From positions 4,732 through 26,473 of the forward strand of contig DCZN01000063.1 in NCBI GenBank assembly GCA_002331625.1: a stretch of 21,742 nt of DNA, in the 5' to 3' direction. The position numbers and the translations under genes are program-made. The notes beneath the pieces were generated by a model. That model was not told the origin of the DNA. It did no database searches and saw only the letters and a list, made by a program, of their open reading frames with translations. Positions 1 through 7,603 of this stretch are shown in pieces. Each line of letters starts with the position of its first letter. The first letter of the stretch is position 1. Source of the DNA: Nitrospira sp. UBA2083 (GTDB lineage Bacteria; Nitrospirota; Nitrospiria; Nitrospirales; Nitrospiraceae).

Positions 1-1
1 C

Positions 2-466
2 CTCATTATTTTAGGATTTCTCTTCAACGGAGGAGTGGCCTTCTCGTTCACCGGCCAAGTGGCCTCCATCCGTGACGGGGATACGATAGAAGTGTTACGC
101 AATGGGAAAGCGGAGCGCGTCCGCTTGCACGGGATCATGTGTCCGAAGGGTAGCCAGCCCTACAGTGAGGAGGCTAAGCAAGCCACGTCGGATCTCGTCT
201 TCAGTATGGATGTCACGCTTCAGATCTACGGTAAAGACAAGCAGGGGCGCATTCTTGCCGACGTCCTCCGATCCGATGGAACGAGTGTCAACCAGAGGTT
301 GGTTCAAGAGGGCTGGTGTTGGTGGGATCGGAAGCAGGCTCAAGGGGATACTCAGTTCGAACCGCTGGAGAAGGAGGCGCGAGACTCCCAAAAGGGACTA
401 TGGGCTGACCCAAACCCAATCCCTCCATGGGAATGGAGGAAGAGTTCCCGGCGCAATACTCCGTGA
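2..466 (+). CDS. Thermonuclease-like (SNase-fold) secreted protein, 5' end outside window
   Basis: The protein has the staphylococcal-nuclease (TNase) fold pattern: a DGDT calcium-site motif (bases 74-85), an Arg in VRLHGI (122-124), a GR Arg (248-250), then a VNxxLVxEG stretch and a C-terminal GLW. The family cleaves DNA and RNA with Ca2+, usually outside the cytoplasm. The frame stays open to base 2 and encodes a hydrophobic stretch (LIILGFLFNGG) that looks like the end of a signal peptide. A GTG at 35 sits only one base from GGAGG, so the true start is probably upstream of the window. The family motif IDxPE reads IMCPK here (Met at 137-139, Lys at 146-148), so the equivalents of Asp40 and Glu43 of the Staphylococcus enzyme are replaced. 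Both Arg positions remain. Fold assignment is firm; nuclease activity is doubtful. Confidence 0.85.
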   Translation, partial: LIILGFLFNGGVAFSFTGQVASIRDGDTIEVLRNGKAERVRLHGIMCPKGSQPYSEEAKQATSDLVFSMDVTLQIYGKDKQGRILADVLRSDGTSVNQRLVQEGWCWWDRKQAQGDTQFEPLEKEARDSQKGLWADPNPIPPWEWRKSSRRNTP

Positions 467-530
467 TTGGAGGAACACACCTCCTGTGATCCGTTTTGAT
501 TGGGAAGAAAATACAGATGGCCTTGTGGCG

Positions 531-561
531 AGCCATCCAGCGATGAGGCTGCTGGATGGCT
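531..561. terminator. Hairpin between convergent genes (possible bidirectional terminator)
   Basis: A perfect 11-bp inverted repeat, agccatccagc / gctggatggct, encloses a 9-nt loop. It lies 65 nt after the nuclease stop and 37 nt beyond the stop of the converging barrel gene. No clear T-run follows on either strand, so a rho-independent terminator is plausible but not proven. Confidence 0.5.
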
Positions 562-597
562 CGCGCAAGATCACGAACAGGCCCAGCCCAGTGCTTG

Positions 598-1188
598 TTA
601 AAAGGTGTGACGCACGCCGAACAGCAACCCGATGGTGGAGGCATCGCTGTTCGGATGATTCCGTTTCCACGCCGTTTCCACGTTCAGCATCATTCCCTGC
701 GGGGCTCCCGGGAACCAATTCGTCAAGGCATAGTCCACGCCTCCGCCGACTCGCCAGGCAAAACTGTCGGACACGTTATGGGTGTTGATGTTGACACCGA
801 TGCCGGTTGTGACATAGGGAATCAGATTCCCAAAATGTCCGGGGCGATACTCCAAGTTGACAGGCAGGATGGTGACGGTATTGACGGAGCCGGTTCCAGG
901 ATCATCGACACCATGATTTTCCCATTCCAACATCATCCCGGCCCGGAACCATCTGTTGAGCCCATACATGCCTTGGAAGTTCACTGCTGGTCCCACGGTG
1001 GACACACCGGCGCTCTGTGTCGTGAAACTCGGTCCCACGCGGAACCCCCCTGTGATTCTGCCTTCTTCTGCCATGCCTTCATGAACCCAGCCCCAATCGG
1101 CTGCGTGAGAGGTTACGGGCGTCATGCTCAACAAGCATGTGATGACCAGTAGTCCTTTCATCAAGGACGGAGTAGAAGTCCTAGACAT
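598..1188 (-). CDS. Outer-membrane beta-barrel protein with signal peptide
   Basis: The 196-residue product begins with a basic n-region and a hydrophobic core (residues about 10-28) and a likely cleavage site after SHA. The mature part has alternating aromatic/Gly strands: GGFRVGPSF, AVNFQGMYGLNRWFRAGMMLEW, LEYRPGHFGNLIPYVTTGIGV, WRVGGGVDYALTNWF and a last strand TIGLLFGVRHTF. The terminal Phe is the usual recognition signal for barrel insertion by the BAM complex. Size and pattern fit small 8-stranded barrels of the OmpA/OmpW-like (OMP_b-brl) type. The ATG is preceded by taggagaacacc, a good ribosome-binding site, which favours this start over the internal Met10. It lies downstream of two lipoprotein genes on the same strand, but a 162-bp gap and its own candidate promoter suggest separate transcription. 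Ligand or role is unknown. Confidence 0.8.
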   Translation of the reverse strand: MSRTSTPSLMKGLLVITCLLSMTPVTSHAADWGWVHEGMAEEGRITGGFRVGPSFTTQSAGVSTVGPAVNFQGMYGLNRWFRAGMMLEWENHGVDDPGTGSVNTVTILPVNLEYRPGHFGNLIPYVTTGIGVNINTHNVSDSFAWRVGGGVDYALTNWFPGAPQGMMLNVETAWKRNHPNSDASTIGLLFGVRHTF

Positions 1189-1228
1189 GGTGTTCTCCTA
1201 AGGTGAAAAGGCACGCTCGTGAGTGTGA

Positions 1229-1257
1229 ACTCTAACGGACTCCTTTTTCGGTTTCAA
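1229..1257 (-). promoter_or_regulatory. Candidate sigma-70 promoter of the barrel gene
   Basis: On the minus strand TTGAAA (1257-1252) is followed after 17 bp by TAGAGT (1234-1229). This places transcription start near 1222 and leaves a leader of about 33 nt carrying the AGGAGA ribosome-binding site. The -10 box matches the consensus at four of six positions. Confidence 0.45.
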
Positions 1258-1302
1258 GACGAGGTAAGGGTAGTTACAAAGGAATCCGATCAGTGTTGCG
1301 AG

Positions 1303-1320
1303 CGCGATGGCGACATCGCG
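1303..1320. terminator. Short GC-rich hairpin after the lipoprotein hydrolase gene
   Basis: A perfect 7-bp stem, cgcgatg / catcgcg, closes a gcga tetraloop on the plus strand. It lies about 31 nt beyond the stop of the minus-strand hydrolase gene, where a terminator would be expected. No U-tract follows on the minus strand. Confidence 0.35.
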
Positions 1321-1350
1321 GACCTGCTTCCGTGGGAGGTATTGGAGGAA

Positions 1351-2286
1351 TTATTCGGCTGAACGAATTTCGCTGAGCTCCTTCCGGAGAAACTCACGAA
1401 CGTGTTGTCGTGCATCGCGCGAGGCTTGCCCGGCCTGGTCCTGCTCTTTCCATCCTCCGATCAAGGTGCTGTGTGCGTTGACTCGTTTCCCGTGAGTCTG
1501 GTAGGCATTCGCCGGTATTTCCCCATTGATAAAACGACTGCCGAATGTCTCGCGTAGGGTCTTGTGTTTCTCGCGATGAGCGATGCAGTCGGTTTCGAAC
1601 CGCAGTCCGAAAATCTTAGCCGTGCTTGCTTTGGCCTTGTCGAGATCATCGTGGGAGATGCCGAGTGATTGCCTGTCCTCGTCCGTATACCACCAGACGC
1701 GCATGGGGAGAGCTGGCTGGGCGACGACGGCGGCTCGCACTCGTGGATGATCCAGCAGTGCCAATGGTAGCGGGCCGGTCAGGCAGTTGCCGATGATGCC
1801 GATCGGCTGACCGTGCCGAATGCCGATCGTCTGCACCAGATCTCGTAGCCAATCCACAATAGGGGCACTGCCGTTGGATGGTACTCCCCATTCTCCACCT
1901 GGGAAGAACTCGAATACGCCTTGAAACCAATAGGCCCGTAGTCCACTCACGAGAGAAAACTTGCCCTGCTCGCCGAACAGCATCGGGACATAAACAGTGA
2001 AGTCCTTTGAAAGCTCTTCGGCATAGGCCAGGGTCCCGGGGGAGAGCCCGGTCAGTTCGTGGAGTAACAGTATTGGTGGCTTGGATGTGCCGTCATTGAG
2101 GCAGAACACCGAATGGGTGATGCCCGCATGAGCGAAGGGTTGTTCGAAACATTCGGCCCATGAACGAGTCGGGGTACCTTCTTCCTTCTGATGCGGTGCG
2201 CACATCCCCAACTGTGCCGCGCCACAGCCGGATAGCAGCATGGACATTGTGATGGCGTAGAAGAGAGAGGGTGACGATCTCTTCAT
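1351..2286 (-). CDS. Dienelactone-hydrolase-family lipoprotein
   Basis: The 311-residue product has a lipoprotein signal peptide ending LLSGC (lipidated Cys21). An alpha/beta-hydrolase core follows: PILLLHELTGLSP (71-83) around the oxyanion region, and GIIGNCLTG (163-171) with a Cys nucleophile, C168, in the G-x-C-x-G elbow typical of dienelactone hydrolases. A probable acid is D233 and a probable catalytic His is H272 in the NAHSTL stretch. The family cleaves lactones or esters; here the enzyme would be anchored in the envelope. The ATG at 2286 is preceded by GGGAGGAACGAGG, so I prefer it to an ATG 14 codons upstream. It follows the patatin-like lipoprotein gene by about 70 bp on the same strand, suggesting an operon of two envelope hydrolases. 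The substrate cannot be told from sequence. Confidence 0.82.
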   Translation of the reverse strand: MKRSSPSLFYAITMSMLLSGCGAAQLGMCAPHQKEEGTPTRSWAECFEQPFAHAGITHSVFCLNDGTSKPPILLLHELTGLSPGTLAYAEELSKDFTVYVPMLFGEQGKFSLVSGLRAYWFQGVFEFFPGGEWGVPSNGSAPIVDWLRDLVQTIGIRHGQPIGIIGNCLTGPLPLALLDHPRVRAAVVAQPALPMRVWWYTDEDRQSLGISHDDLDKAKASTAKIFGLRFETDCIAHREKHKTLRETFGSRFINGEIPANAYQTHGKRVNAHSTLIGGWKEQDQAGQASRDARQHVREFLRKELSEIRSAE

Positions 2287-2357
2287 CCTCGTTCCTCCCA
2301 TCCAGCGAAAGGTCTCTGTCTCAATCATGTGACGCCGAATCAGTCTTGCTCATTGGG

Positions 2358-3809
2358 CTATGGCACATGGGAAGTCGTAGAAAGAGCAGTAGGTGTTGTG
2401 GCATTGATTGCGAGGTCCTGGATCAGCCGCTGGAATTCAGGACTGTCCCGAAGCAGACGAGAGCCGGCGAGCAGCAGGTGGTCGACCTCTTCAGTCGTGA
2501 GCGCGAGGTTGGTGGGGATGTTCATCAAGCGCGTTTCTTCTTCCGGGTCGGTGAGTTCCGTCAGACTGGCGTTAATAAAGTAAATGTCTGCATCAGGCGC
2601 AAAGATACTGGGAACATCCGCCGGTCGTTGCTTGAGCTGGAGACGCCATTGTTGGATCGCATGATTCATCAGTCGGAGGGTGTCGGTTGAGTAACGATTG
2701 ATGGGGATGTCGATCAGCGCTCGGCTGACGCGCATGAGGCCAGGAATATCATTCAGTTGGTATTGAGCGATATCCGGAGCGGTTTCAGCGCTCACCATGA
2801 GGTACACGAGTTTTCGAATGCGCTTGGCGCCGAGCATCCGGAAGGTCGACTCCAGGTCGCCGAAGAGTGCGGTTGTTTCTAAGACGCTGCGCATGCCGAT
2901 ATTGTCGGAAAGGCCACCGTCCAACAAATGGATGTAGGGCCGTGTTTTCGCATTGAGATAGGACCGGAGTTCCTTGGCCCGCTGCCGGCCCCACGCAGTG
3001 GGCCGTTCTTCGACCAGTCGGGCTGGAGGTTGAAACCCACATTGGCCGGCATAGTTGGTCATCGAAATCGGGCTCAAGAGGAGCGGAAGCGCGCTCGTGG
3101 AAGCCGCGGCGACCGACAAGGGTAATTGGCTCAGGTCGGAACAGATCAGGTCAAATTGTCGCTGATTGAATTCGAACCGCGAGAGGGAGGCCATGTCGGA
3201 TGCATGCAGATTGATGATCGGTCGTTGCCCCTTGGCGAGAAGATCGCCGAAGGTATGGCCGTCGAATAACGCCTGATCCAATAGCTCGGAAAGAATATGG
3301 GCTCGACCAAAATAAGGTGACCAGAGTCGGAGCCAGTTGGACGGCGATCGGAAAATCCTTGCCCGGAGTTCGTTCTCCCAGTTTTTGCGCAAAAACCGAA
3401 CCTCGAAATCTTGAAAGATGCGGTCGCCGTACAGTGCGTAATAGGTCGCGGTAAAACTGCCGCCCGACACGGCATTGATGATATTCAATTCATCCAGCAG
3501 TCGTTCCTGACGTCCTTCCCAAACAATCGGTGTTCGCGCCAGCTCCTGCAGCACGCCATAGGCGAGGGCTGATGCGCGGGCTCCACCACCTGAAAACGAG
3601 GCGACAATGAAGAGACTGTCCGAGCTGCCGGTCTTGGAGGGAGGGAGATTGATGGAGCGGTACCCATAGGCCGGGTTCCACTGGGCCAAGGGCGCATTCA
3701 TGGTCGGACGGACGTACCCGCAGCCCACGAACAGCACGGCACATCCAACCACGAACCATGTGCTCAACCGACGCACAAGATCCGGCGGGAGAGAGCGATC
3801 AGGGTTCAT
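2358..3809 (-). CDS. Patatin-like phospholipase family lipoprotein
   Basis: Numbering from the ATG at 3809 (483 residues), the protein has an N-terminal hydrophobic segment ending FVGC (Cys30; Cys23 is an alternative lipidation site). The patatin features follow in order: an oxyanion loop SGGGAR (73-78), the nucleophile elbow AVSGGS (Ser115) and the catalytic DGG (Asp297). The usual first Gly of GxSxG is Ala. Patatins are Ser-Asp lipid acyl hydrolases; this one should sit in the envelope facing the periplasm. A TTG at 3833 is an alternative start. Neither start has a Shine-Dalgarno sequence, but a promoter-like pair just upstream suggests a leaderless message. It is probably cotranscribed with the hydrolase lipoprotein downstream. 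It is divergent from the kinase-methyltransferase gene with little space between. Confidence 0.83.
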   Translation of the reverse strand: MNPDRSLPPDLVRRLSTWFVVGCAVLFVGCGYVRPTMNAPLAQWNPAYGYRSINLPPSKTGSSDSLFIVASFSGGGARASALAYGVLQELARTPIVWEGRQERLLDELNIINAVSGGSFTATYYALYGDRIFQDFEVRFLRKNWENELRARIFRSPSNWLRLWSPYFGRAHILSELLDQALFDGHTFGDLLAKGQRPIINLHASDMASLSRFEFNQRQFDLICSDLSQLPLSVAAASTSALPLLLSPISMTNYAGQCGFQPPARLVEERPTAWGRQRAKELRSYLNAKTRPYIHLLDGGLSDNIGMRSVLETTALFGDLESTFRMLGAKRIRKLVYLMVSAETAPDIAQYQLNDIPGLMRVSRALIDIPINRYSTDTLRLMNHAIQQWRLQLKQRPADVPSIFAPDADIYFINASLTELTDPEEETRLMNIPTNLALTTEEVDHLLLAGSRLLRDSPEFQRLIQDLAINATTPTALSTTSHVP

Positions 3810-3818
3810 GAGAGCGGG

Positions 3819-3847
3819 AGGGTACGCAGGCAAACAGGTTGTGTCAA
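3819..3847 (-). promoter_or_regulatory. Candidate promoter giving a leaderless patatin message
   Basis: On the minus strand a perfect TTGACA (3847-3842) is followed after exactly 17 bp by TACCCT (3824-3819), a weak -10 box. Transcription would then begin about 3 nt before the ATG at 3809, which agrees with the absence of a ribosome-binding site there. Confidence 0.3.
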
Positions 3848-3931
3848 CTGGAGGACTGAAACCGTTTACCGCCTACGGTTGAGTTGGGACTCCATGTTCA
3901 TTTGGAAAGTGCTGTGGTACTCTCCGTCCGC

Positions 3932-5902
3932 ATGGATACCGGCGATCTCACGATTCCCCAGACACCGACCTCCATCACTTCCGACTGGCTGACGCTTGCG
4001 TTGCGGCGTGCCGGTGTGTTGGATCGTGCCAAGGTAGTGGCGATCGACGTCCAGCCGGTCGCGGCAGGCAGTGGCTTTGTGGGGCAGACCGCTCGTCTGG
4101 CGATTCGATATGATCATCAAGAAACAGGCGCTCCTCTTTCGGTCTTTGCCAAGCTGTCCTCAGCTGATCCCTCGGTGAGACAGCAATTGCGCCGGGTAGG
4201 ACTCTATGAAACCGAGGCCGGGTTTTACCGGGACATTGCCCCACAGCCAACCTTCCCTCTGCCGATTCCTCGTCCGTATCTCAGTCTCTATGATGACAAG
4301 ACGAGTGAATGCATCGTGCTCATTGAGGATCTTGGTCAGGCGGAGTTCGGAGACAATCTCTCCGGGTGTTCTTCCACGGACGCCCGGATTGCTGTCCGAC
4401 AACTCGCGTGCTTGCACGCCCACTTTTGGGAGGCCTCCTTTCTCACACAGTTGCCGTGGCTGCGTGCGCTGATCGACGAAGCCGACGCCAGAATAGCCCT
4501 CTATCGGGCGATGTTGCCGCGATTTGAGCAACGGTGTGCCGACTTCCTGACACCCAGCTTGTTGCGGTCCGCACAACGGTTTGCGCAGGTCCTGCCTCAC
4601 TATTTAGATCGGATGTCATCCAGGCCACAGACCCTCACGCATGGGGATTTCCGCGCCGACAACTTCGCCTTTACGACTACACGCGGGGGGAGAGGTGTGA
4701 CGGTCTTCGATTGGCAGGTGGCGCGCCGCGCGTCTGGTCCCCGCGATCTGGCCTATTTTCTGTCTGGGTCGCTCACGGTGCAGCAGCGCCGCGTGACGGA
4801 GGAATCGCTGCTGACGTTATATTATGAGACCTTGGTGGGCAACGGTGTGGGCGGGTATGTCGTTGAGGATCTTCGGCGAGACGTGCAAGCCGGACTCGGC
4901 GCACCGCTGACTACGTGGGTCATCGCCGGAGGTATGCTCGATTTCTCCAGTGAGCGTGGCACTGCCTTGTTTACACAGGTCTGTGCACGGCTTGGTGCGG
5001 CGCTCGACGATCACCAGTTCGCCGCCTATCTTGACGAGCTTGCGGCACCTCGTCCTGGTTCTGTCGGTCACGAATCGTCCCTTGAGCAGCATGAAGTCTA
5101 TTCAGCGGGATACGATCGGATGGTGTTGGAAGGGTTGGCAAGACGGAGTGCGACTCGCGATGCGGCGTTTTTCGTGCCGTATCTCAAACCCTACATGCAT
5201 GTGTTGGACGGTGGGTGTGGACCAGGGGGAATTAGCGTGACCCTGGCGGAGTGTGTTCCGCAGGGGAGGGTGGTGGGAATTGATGTGGAGGACAGCCAGC
5301 TCGATATGGGGCGACGAGAGGCGCAGCAACGTGGCCTCGCCAACGTCGAATTTCACCATGCCAGCGTCTATGCCCTTCCATTCGAGGACGCAACGTTCGA
5401 TGCGGTGCTTGTGCATGCCGTCCTCTATCATTTGGCCGAGCCGATGAAAGCCGTGCGGGAACTCTGGCGCGTGCTCAAACCGGGAGGGCTGATCGGGGTG
5501 CGCGACGCAGATGCTGACGGTGATGTGTACTATCCGGACCAGGAAGCGGTCGATCGCTTGTGGAAGCTCACTAGACGCGTGATCGAGCATCATGGCGGTG
5601 ATGTGCGGTTCGGACGAACACAGCGCCGGTTGTTGCGAGAAGCCGGGTTTCAGAACATTGTCGCCTCGGCATCGTGTGATACCTTCGGCACAACAGAGAT
5701 GACCGCCGGCTTCAGCCGTTACTTCGGCGGCATCTTCTTGAGTCAGCACCGAGACTTGATCCTGAAGGAACAATGGGCAACCGAATCGGATCTCACGATT
5801 ATGCAAAACGCCCTGTTGGCGTGGGGGAGCGATCCGGATGCGTTCTACGCCCGCTGCCGCTGCGAAGCCGTGGGGTGGAAACCAGGCGTGCCGACGGGGT
5901 AA
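3932..5902 (+). CDS. Fusion of a CHK/APH-type small-molecule kinase and a class I SAM methyltransferase
   Basis: This is a 656-residue two-domain protein (numbered from the ATG at 3932). Residues about 15-370 form a phosphotransferase of the choline/aminoglycoside/ecdysteroid-kinase-like group: candidate ATP-site Lys74, CIVLIEDLG (127-135), LHAHFW (161-166), the catalytic loop HGDFRADN (237-244) and the metal-binding FDWQ (Asp260). Residues about 385-640 form a Rossmann methyltransferase: VLDGGCGPGG (motif I, 424-433), an acidic strand end GIDVED (Asp451), ALPFEDATFDAVL (481-493) and LKPGGLIGV (515-523). The natural reading is phosphorylation and methylation of one small hydroxylated substrate or of successive intermediates, in the cytoplasm; this is inference. 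TTG codons at 3884 and 3902 and a GTG at 3914 are alternative starts and none has a strong ribosome-binding site. The domains share one uninterrupted frame, so this is a real fusion in this sequence. Confidence 0.85.
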   Translation: MDTGDLTIPQTPTSITSDWLTLALRRAGVLDRAKVVAIDVQPVAAGSGFVGQTARLAIRYDHQETGAPLSVFAKLSSADPSVRQQLRRVGLYETEAGFYRDIAPQPTFPLPIPRPYLSLYDDKTSECIVLIEDLGQAEFGDNLSGCSSTDARIAVRQLACLHAHFWEASFLTQLPWLRALIDEADARIALYRAMLPRFEQRCADFLTPSLLRSAQRFAQVLPHYLDRMSSRPQTLTHGDFRADNFAFTTTRGGRGVTVFDWQVARRASGPRDLAYFLSGSLTVQQRRVTEESLLTLYYETLVGNGVGGYVVEDLRRDVQAGLGAPLTTWVIAGGMLDFSSERGTALFTQVCARLGAALDDHQFAAYLDELAAPRPGSVGHESSLEQHEVYSAGYDRMVLEGLARRSATRDAAFFVPYLKPYMHVLDGGCGPGGISVTLAECVPQGRVVGIDVEDSQLDMGRREAQQRGLANVEFHHASVYALPFEDATFDAVLVHAVLYHLAEPMKAVRELWRVLKPGGLIGVRDADADGDVYYPDQEAVDRLWKLTRRVIEHHGGDVRFGRTQRRLLREAGFQNIVASASCDTFGTTEMTAGFSRYFGGIFLSQHRDLILKEQWATESDLTIMQNALLAWGSDPDAFYARCRCEAVGWKPGVPTG

Positions 5903-6412
5903 GGCGCTGTGCAACTCAGTTCCTGACATCCGCTCTCACGAACGAGCAATCGTACATGTTCCGCAGCTATCTTGGTTGAGGGCGATGACCGGCTTCGACA
6001 ATCGGTTTGTGTCACTGCTCCTTCCATTCACTTGTCTACTGACTGCTCCGTAACGCGTTCCACTCCACGCGTATCTCTTCAGATACATCGCGCTACCCAA
6101 AGAGATACAGCTCGACTCGATCCCCGCGTGGTCTTCGTGCGAAACCCTCGTAGGTTCAGGCTTTCGTAGCCTTCTGAAGATGCGGCTCGCAATTTGCTGT
6201 GAGGAGTACCTACCGGATGGGCTGGCTTAGGCAGAAGGCAACGTATCATTGCCGACAGATGCTGGTCCCCTCTGCAGCTGTAGGGAAAGACACATTGAAT
6301 CACTGAGAACCGAGGCGTCGTCAGTATGGTGAGAGTTGCACGATGCGAAATCTTCATGAGTGAATCGCGAGGCTCCTGGCCGGTGTGAAGGAGCTGGTTA
6401 CGGAGGTGACAT
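5903..6412. other. 510-bp spacer without a convincing gene
   Basis: I see no ORF with protein-like content on either strand; the longest minus-strand frame overlaps the start of the next gene and resembles nothing. The stretch contains the nested inverted repeats at 6065-6131. At its right end is the ribosome-binding site GGAGGTGA (6402-6409) for the DUF2278 gene. Confidence 0.6.
6065..6131. repeat. Nested, mutually exclusive inverted repeats
   Basis: ccacgcg (6065-6071) can pair with cgcgtgg (6125-6131). Inside it, gtatctctt (6071-6079) pairs with aagagatac (6100-6108). The same left arm can instead form the tight hairpin gtatct-cttc-agatac (6071-6086). The arrangement resembles an RNA switch in the leader of the DUF2278 gene, but the distance to the start codon (about 280 nt) makes this speculative. 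Confidence 0.4.
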
Positions 6413-7432
6413 ATGCCGTTGAAACGATACGGAGTATTGAAAGGACGAACGATTGAGGCCAAGCGGGAAGAAGACCAATCCTCTCCTCATTATCAGATCC
6501 ATCTTCAAGCCGGGTCGACGGACTACCGCATTGCGGTGAACGTCAAGTCGCAGCTGAGCCCCTCAGAGCTGCTGTTTCTGGTCGATGACGACTTTCAGCA
6601 CCCCATCACCGCCAATTTGCCGGACTTGGGCGATGAATTTACGCTGTTGTCGAGCAAGCCTGGCGGACAGGCGGTGGATTTCATTCGTGGCAATCTCTTC
6701 GATCGATCGGACATGCGGCTGCTTCCCCCGAATCTTCCCGGGCCAGACAACGAGCTGAGTGATCAAATTGAGCATTACGTCAAGCGGGCGATTCAGGAAC
6801 TGGATGCACGCGTCTATGCATTTGGAGAACGGTGGGGACCGGAGGGCGGGAAGGCGGACAAGATCTTTGGCTTTCGACCGGGGAACGGGATTCACGACAT
6901 TCATATGAATCAAGGGAATGTGCCCCGTTTTGCCGGCGATGATGGGGTGTGGCAAGACGGAGCGCTGATGTTCCATTTCCCTTCCTCTCAGCAATGGGTC
7001 GCCGTGTTCTTAGCGTTTCAGTCCCAAGCCTGGCACACTGATGATGAGACTGGGCACGCCAGTCCCGATGTGCCGAACCCAGGTCCCGGTCCGCAGCCGA
7101 GCCCGACCGAGCCGGACCATGTTGTCCGAATCGTCGGCGCACTTGTGAACCCGCTGGGGCCCTCGCCGGAACGAGAAACAGTCACGTTGCTGAATGCATC
7201 ACCGGAGCCGATCGATCTGACGGGGTGGAAGATCGCCGATCGGCTTAAGAAGACCTACACCCTCTCCGGTGTGATCGGGCCCGGCGCTACGCTGGTCGTG
7301 ATGCCTCAAGACGTTCAGTTGGGCAATAAGGGCGGCATGATCACGCTGCTGAATCACAAAGGGCTGAAAGTTGACGGCGTGTCGTATACGGCGCAGCAGG
7401 CGAAAAAGGAAGGCTGGACGATTGTGTTCTAG
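6413..7432 (+). CDS. DUF2278 (YukJ-like) protein with C-terminal lamin-tail domain
   Basis: The 339-residue product starts at an ATG preceded by GGAGGTGA at ideal spacing. Residues 1 to about 215 match the DUF2278/YukJ family, which I recognise from the start MPLKRYGVLKG and the hallmark GIHDIHMNQGN (159-169). A Pro-rich linker (about 219-234) follows. Residues about 236-339 form a lamin-tail (LTD) domain, an Ig-like beta sandwich, with ETVTLLNASPEPIDLTGWKI (256-274) and IGPGATLVV as typical landmarks. There is no signal peptide, so it is probably cytoplasmic. The molecular function of DUF2278 is not established to my knowledge; LTD domains in bacteria often accompany nucleases or surface proteins. 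It lies 171 bp upstream of the VapBC pair, which has its own promoter, so the two are probably independent. Confidence 0.85.
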   Translation: MPLKRYGVLKGRTIEAKREEDQSSPHYQIHLQAGSTDYRIAVNVKSQLSPSELLFLVDDDFQHPITANLPDLGDEFTLLSSKPGGQAVDFIRGNLFDRSDMRLLPPNLPGPDNELSDQIEHYVKRAIQELDARVYAFGERWGPEGGKADKIFGFRPGNGIHDIHMNQGNVPRFAGDDGVWQDGALMFHFPSSQQWVAVFLAFQSQAWHTDDETGHASPDVPNPGPGPQPSPTEPDHVVRIVGALVNPLGPSPERETVTLLNASPEPIDLTGWKIADRLKKTYTLSGVIGPGATLVVMPQDVQLGNKGGMITLLNHKGLKVDGVSYTAQQAKKEGWTIVF

Positions 7433-7531
7433 CAGATTGTTGCAGTAGAGGCGGTGAGGAACAACTATCTCTCACCTGTTACTCTTACTCCTGAGCGGTG
7501 CCTGATTTCGTGTCGTTCTTCTCAAAACGCC

Positions 7532-7561
7532 TTGATAGGGCGCCTATTATAGGCGCATAAT
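7532..7561 (+). promoter_or_regulatory. Promoter with embedded palindromic operator for vapBC
   Basis: TTGATA (7532-7537) and CATAAT (7556-7561) are separated by 18 bp, each matching the sigma-70 consensus at five of six positions. A perfect 7-bp inverted repeat gcgccta-tta-taggcgc (7540-7556) fills the spacer. VapBC operons are typically autorepressed by the toxin-antitoxin complex binding such a palindrome through the antitoxin DNA-binding domain. Start of transcription would be near 7568, 36 nt before the antitoxin ATG. Confidence 0.65.
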
Positions 7562-7603
7562 GATGACGCTTGGGGGATATGTGTCTCTTGGGAGAGGAGC
7601 ACG

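Noticed and set aside
102..788. Long plus-strand frame across the end of the nuclease gene and into the barrel gene
   Set aside because: Arg/Ser-rich, unrecognisable, and overlaps two well-supported genes in other frames.
5102..5929. Long minus-strand frame opposite the methyltransferase domain
   Set aside because: It is antisense to a conserved domain; its sequence is His/Pro-rich without motifs.
6079..6462. Minus-strand frame covering the spacer and the DUF2278 start
   Set aside because: It overlaps the well-placed ribosome-binding site and start of the DUF2278 gene and has no protein-like features.
7453..7479. ggtgag/ctcacc inverted repeat after the DUF2278 gene
   Set aside because: Six-bp stem with a long loop and no T-run; too weak to call a terminator.
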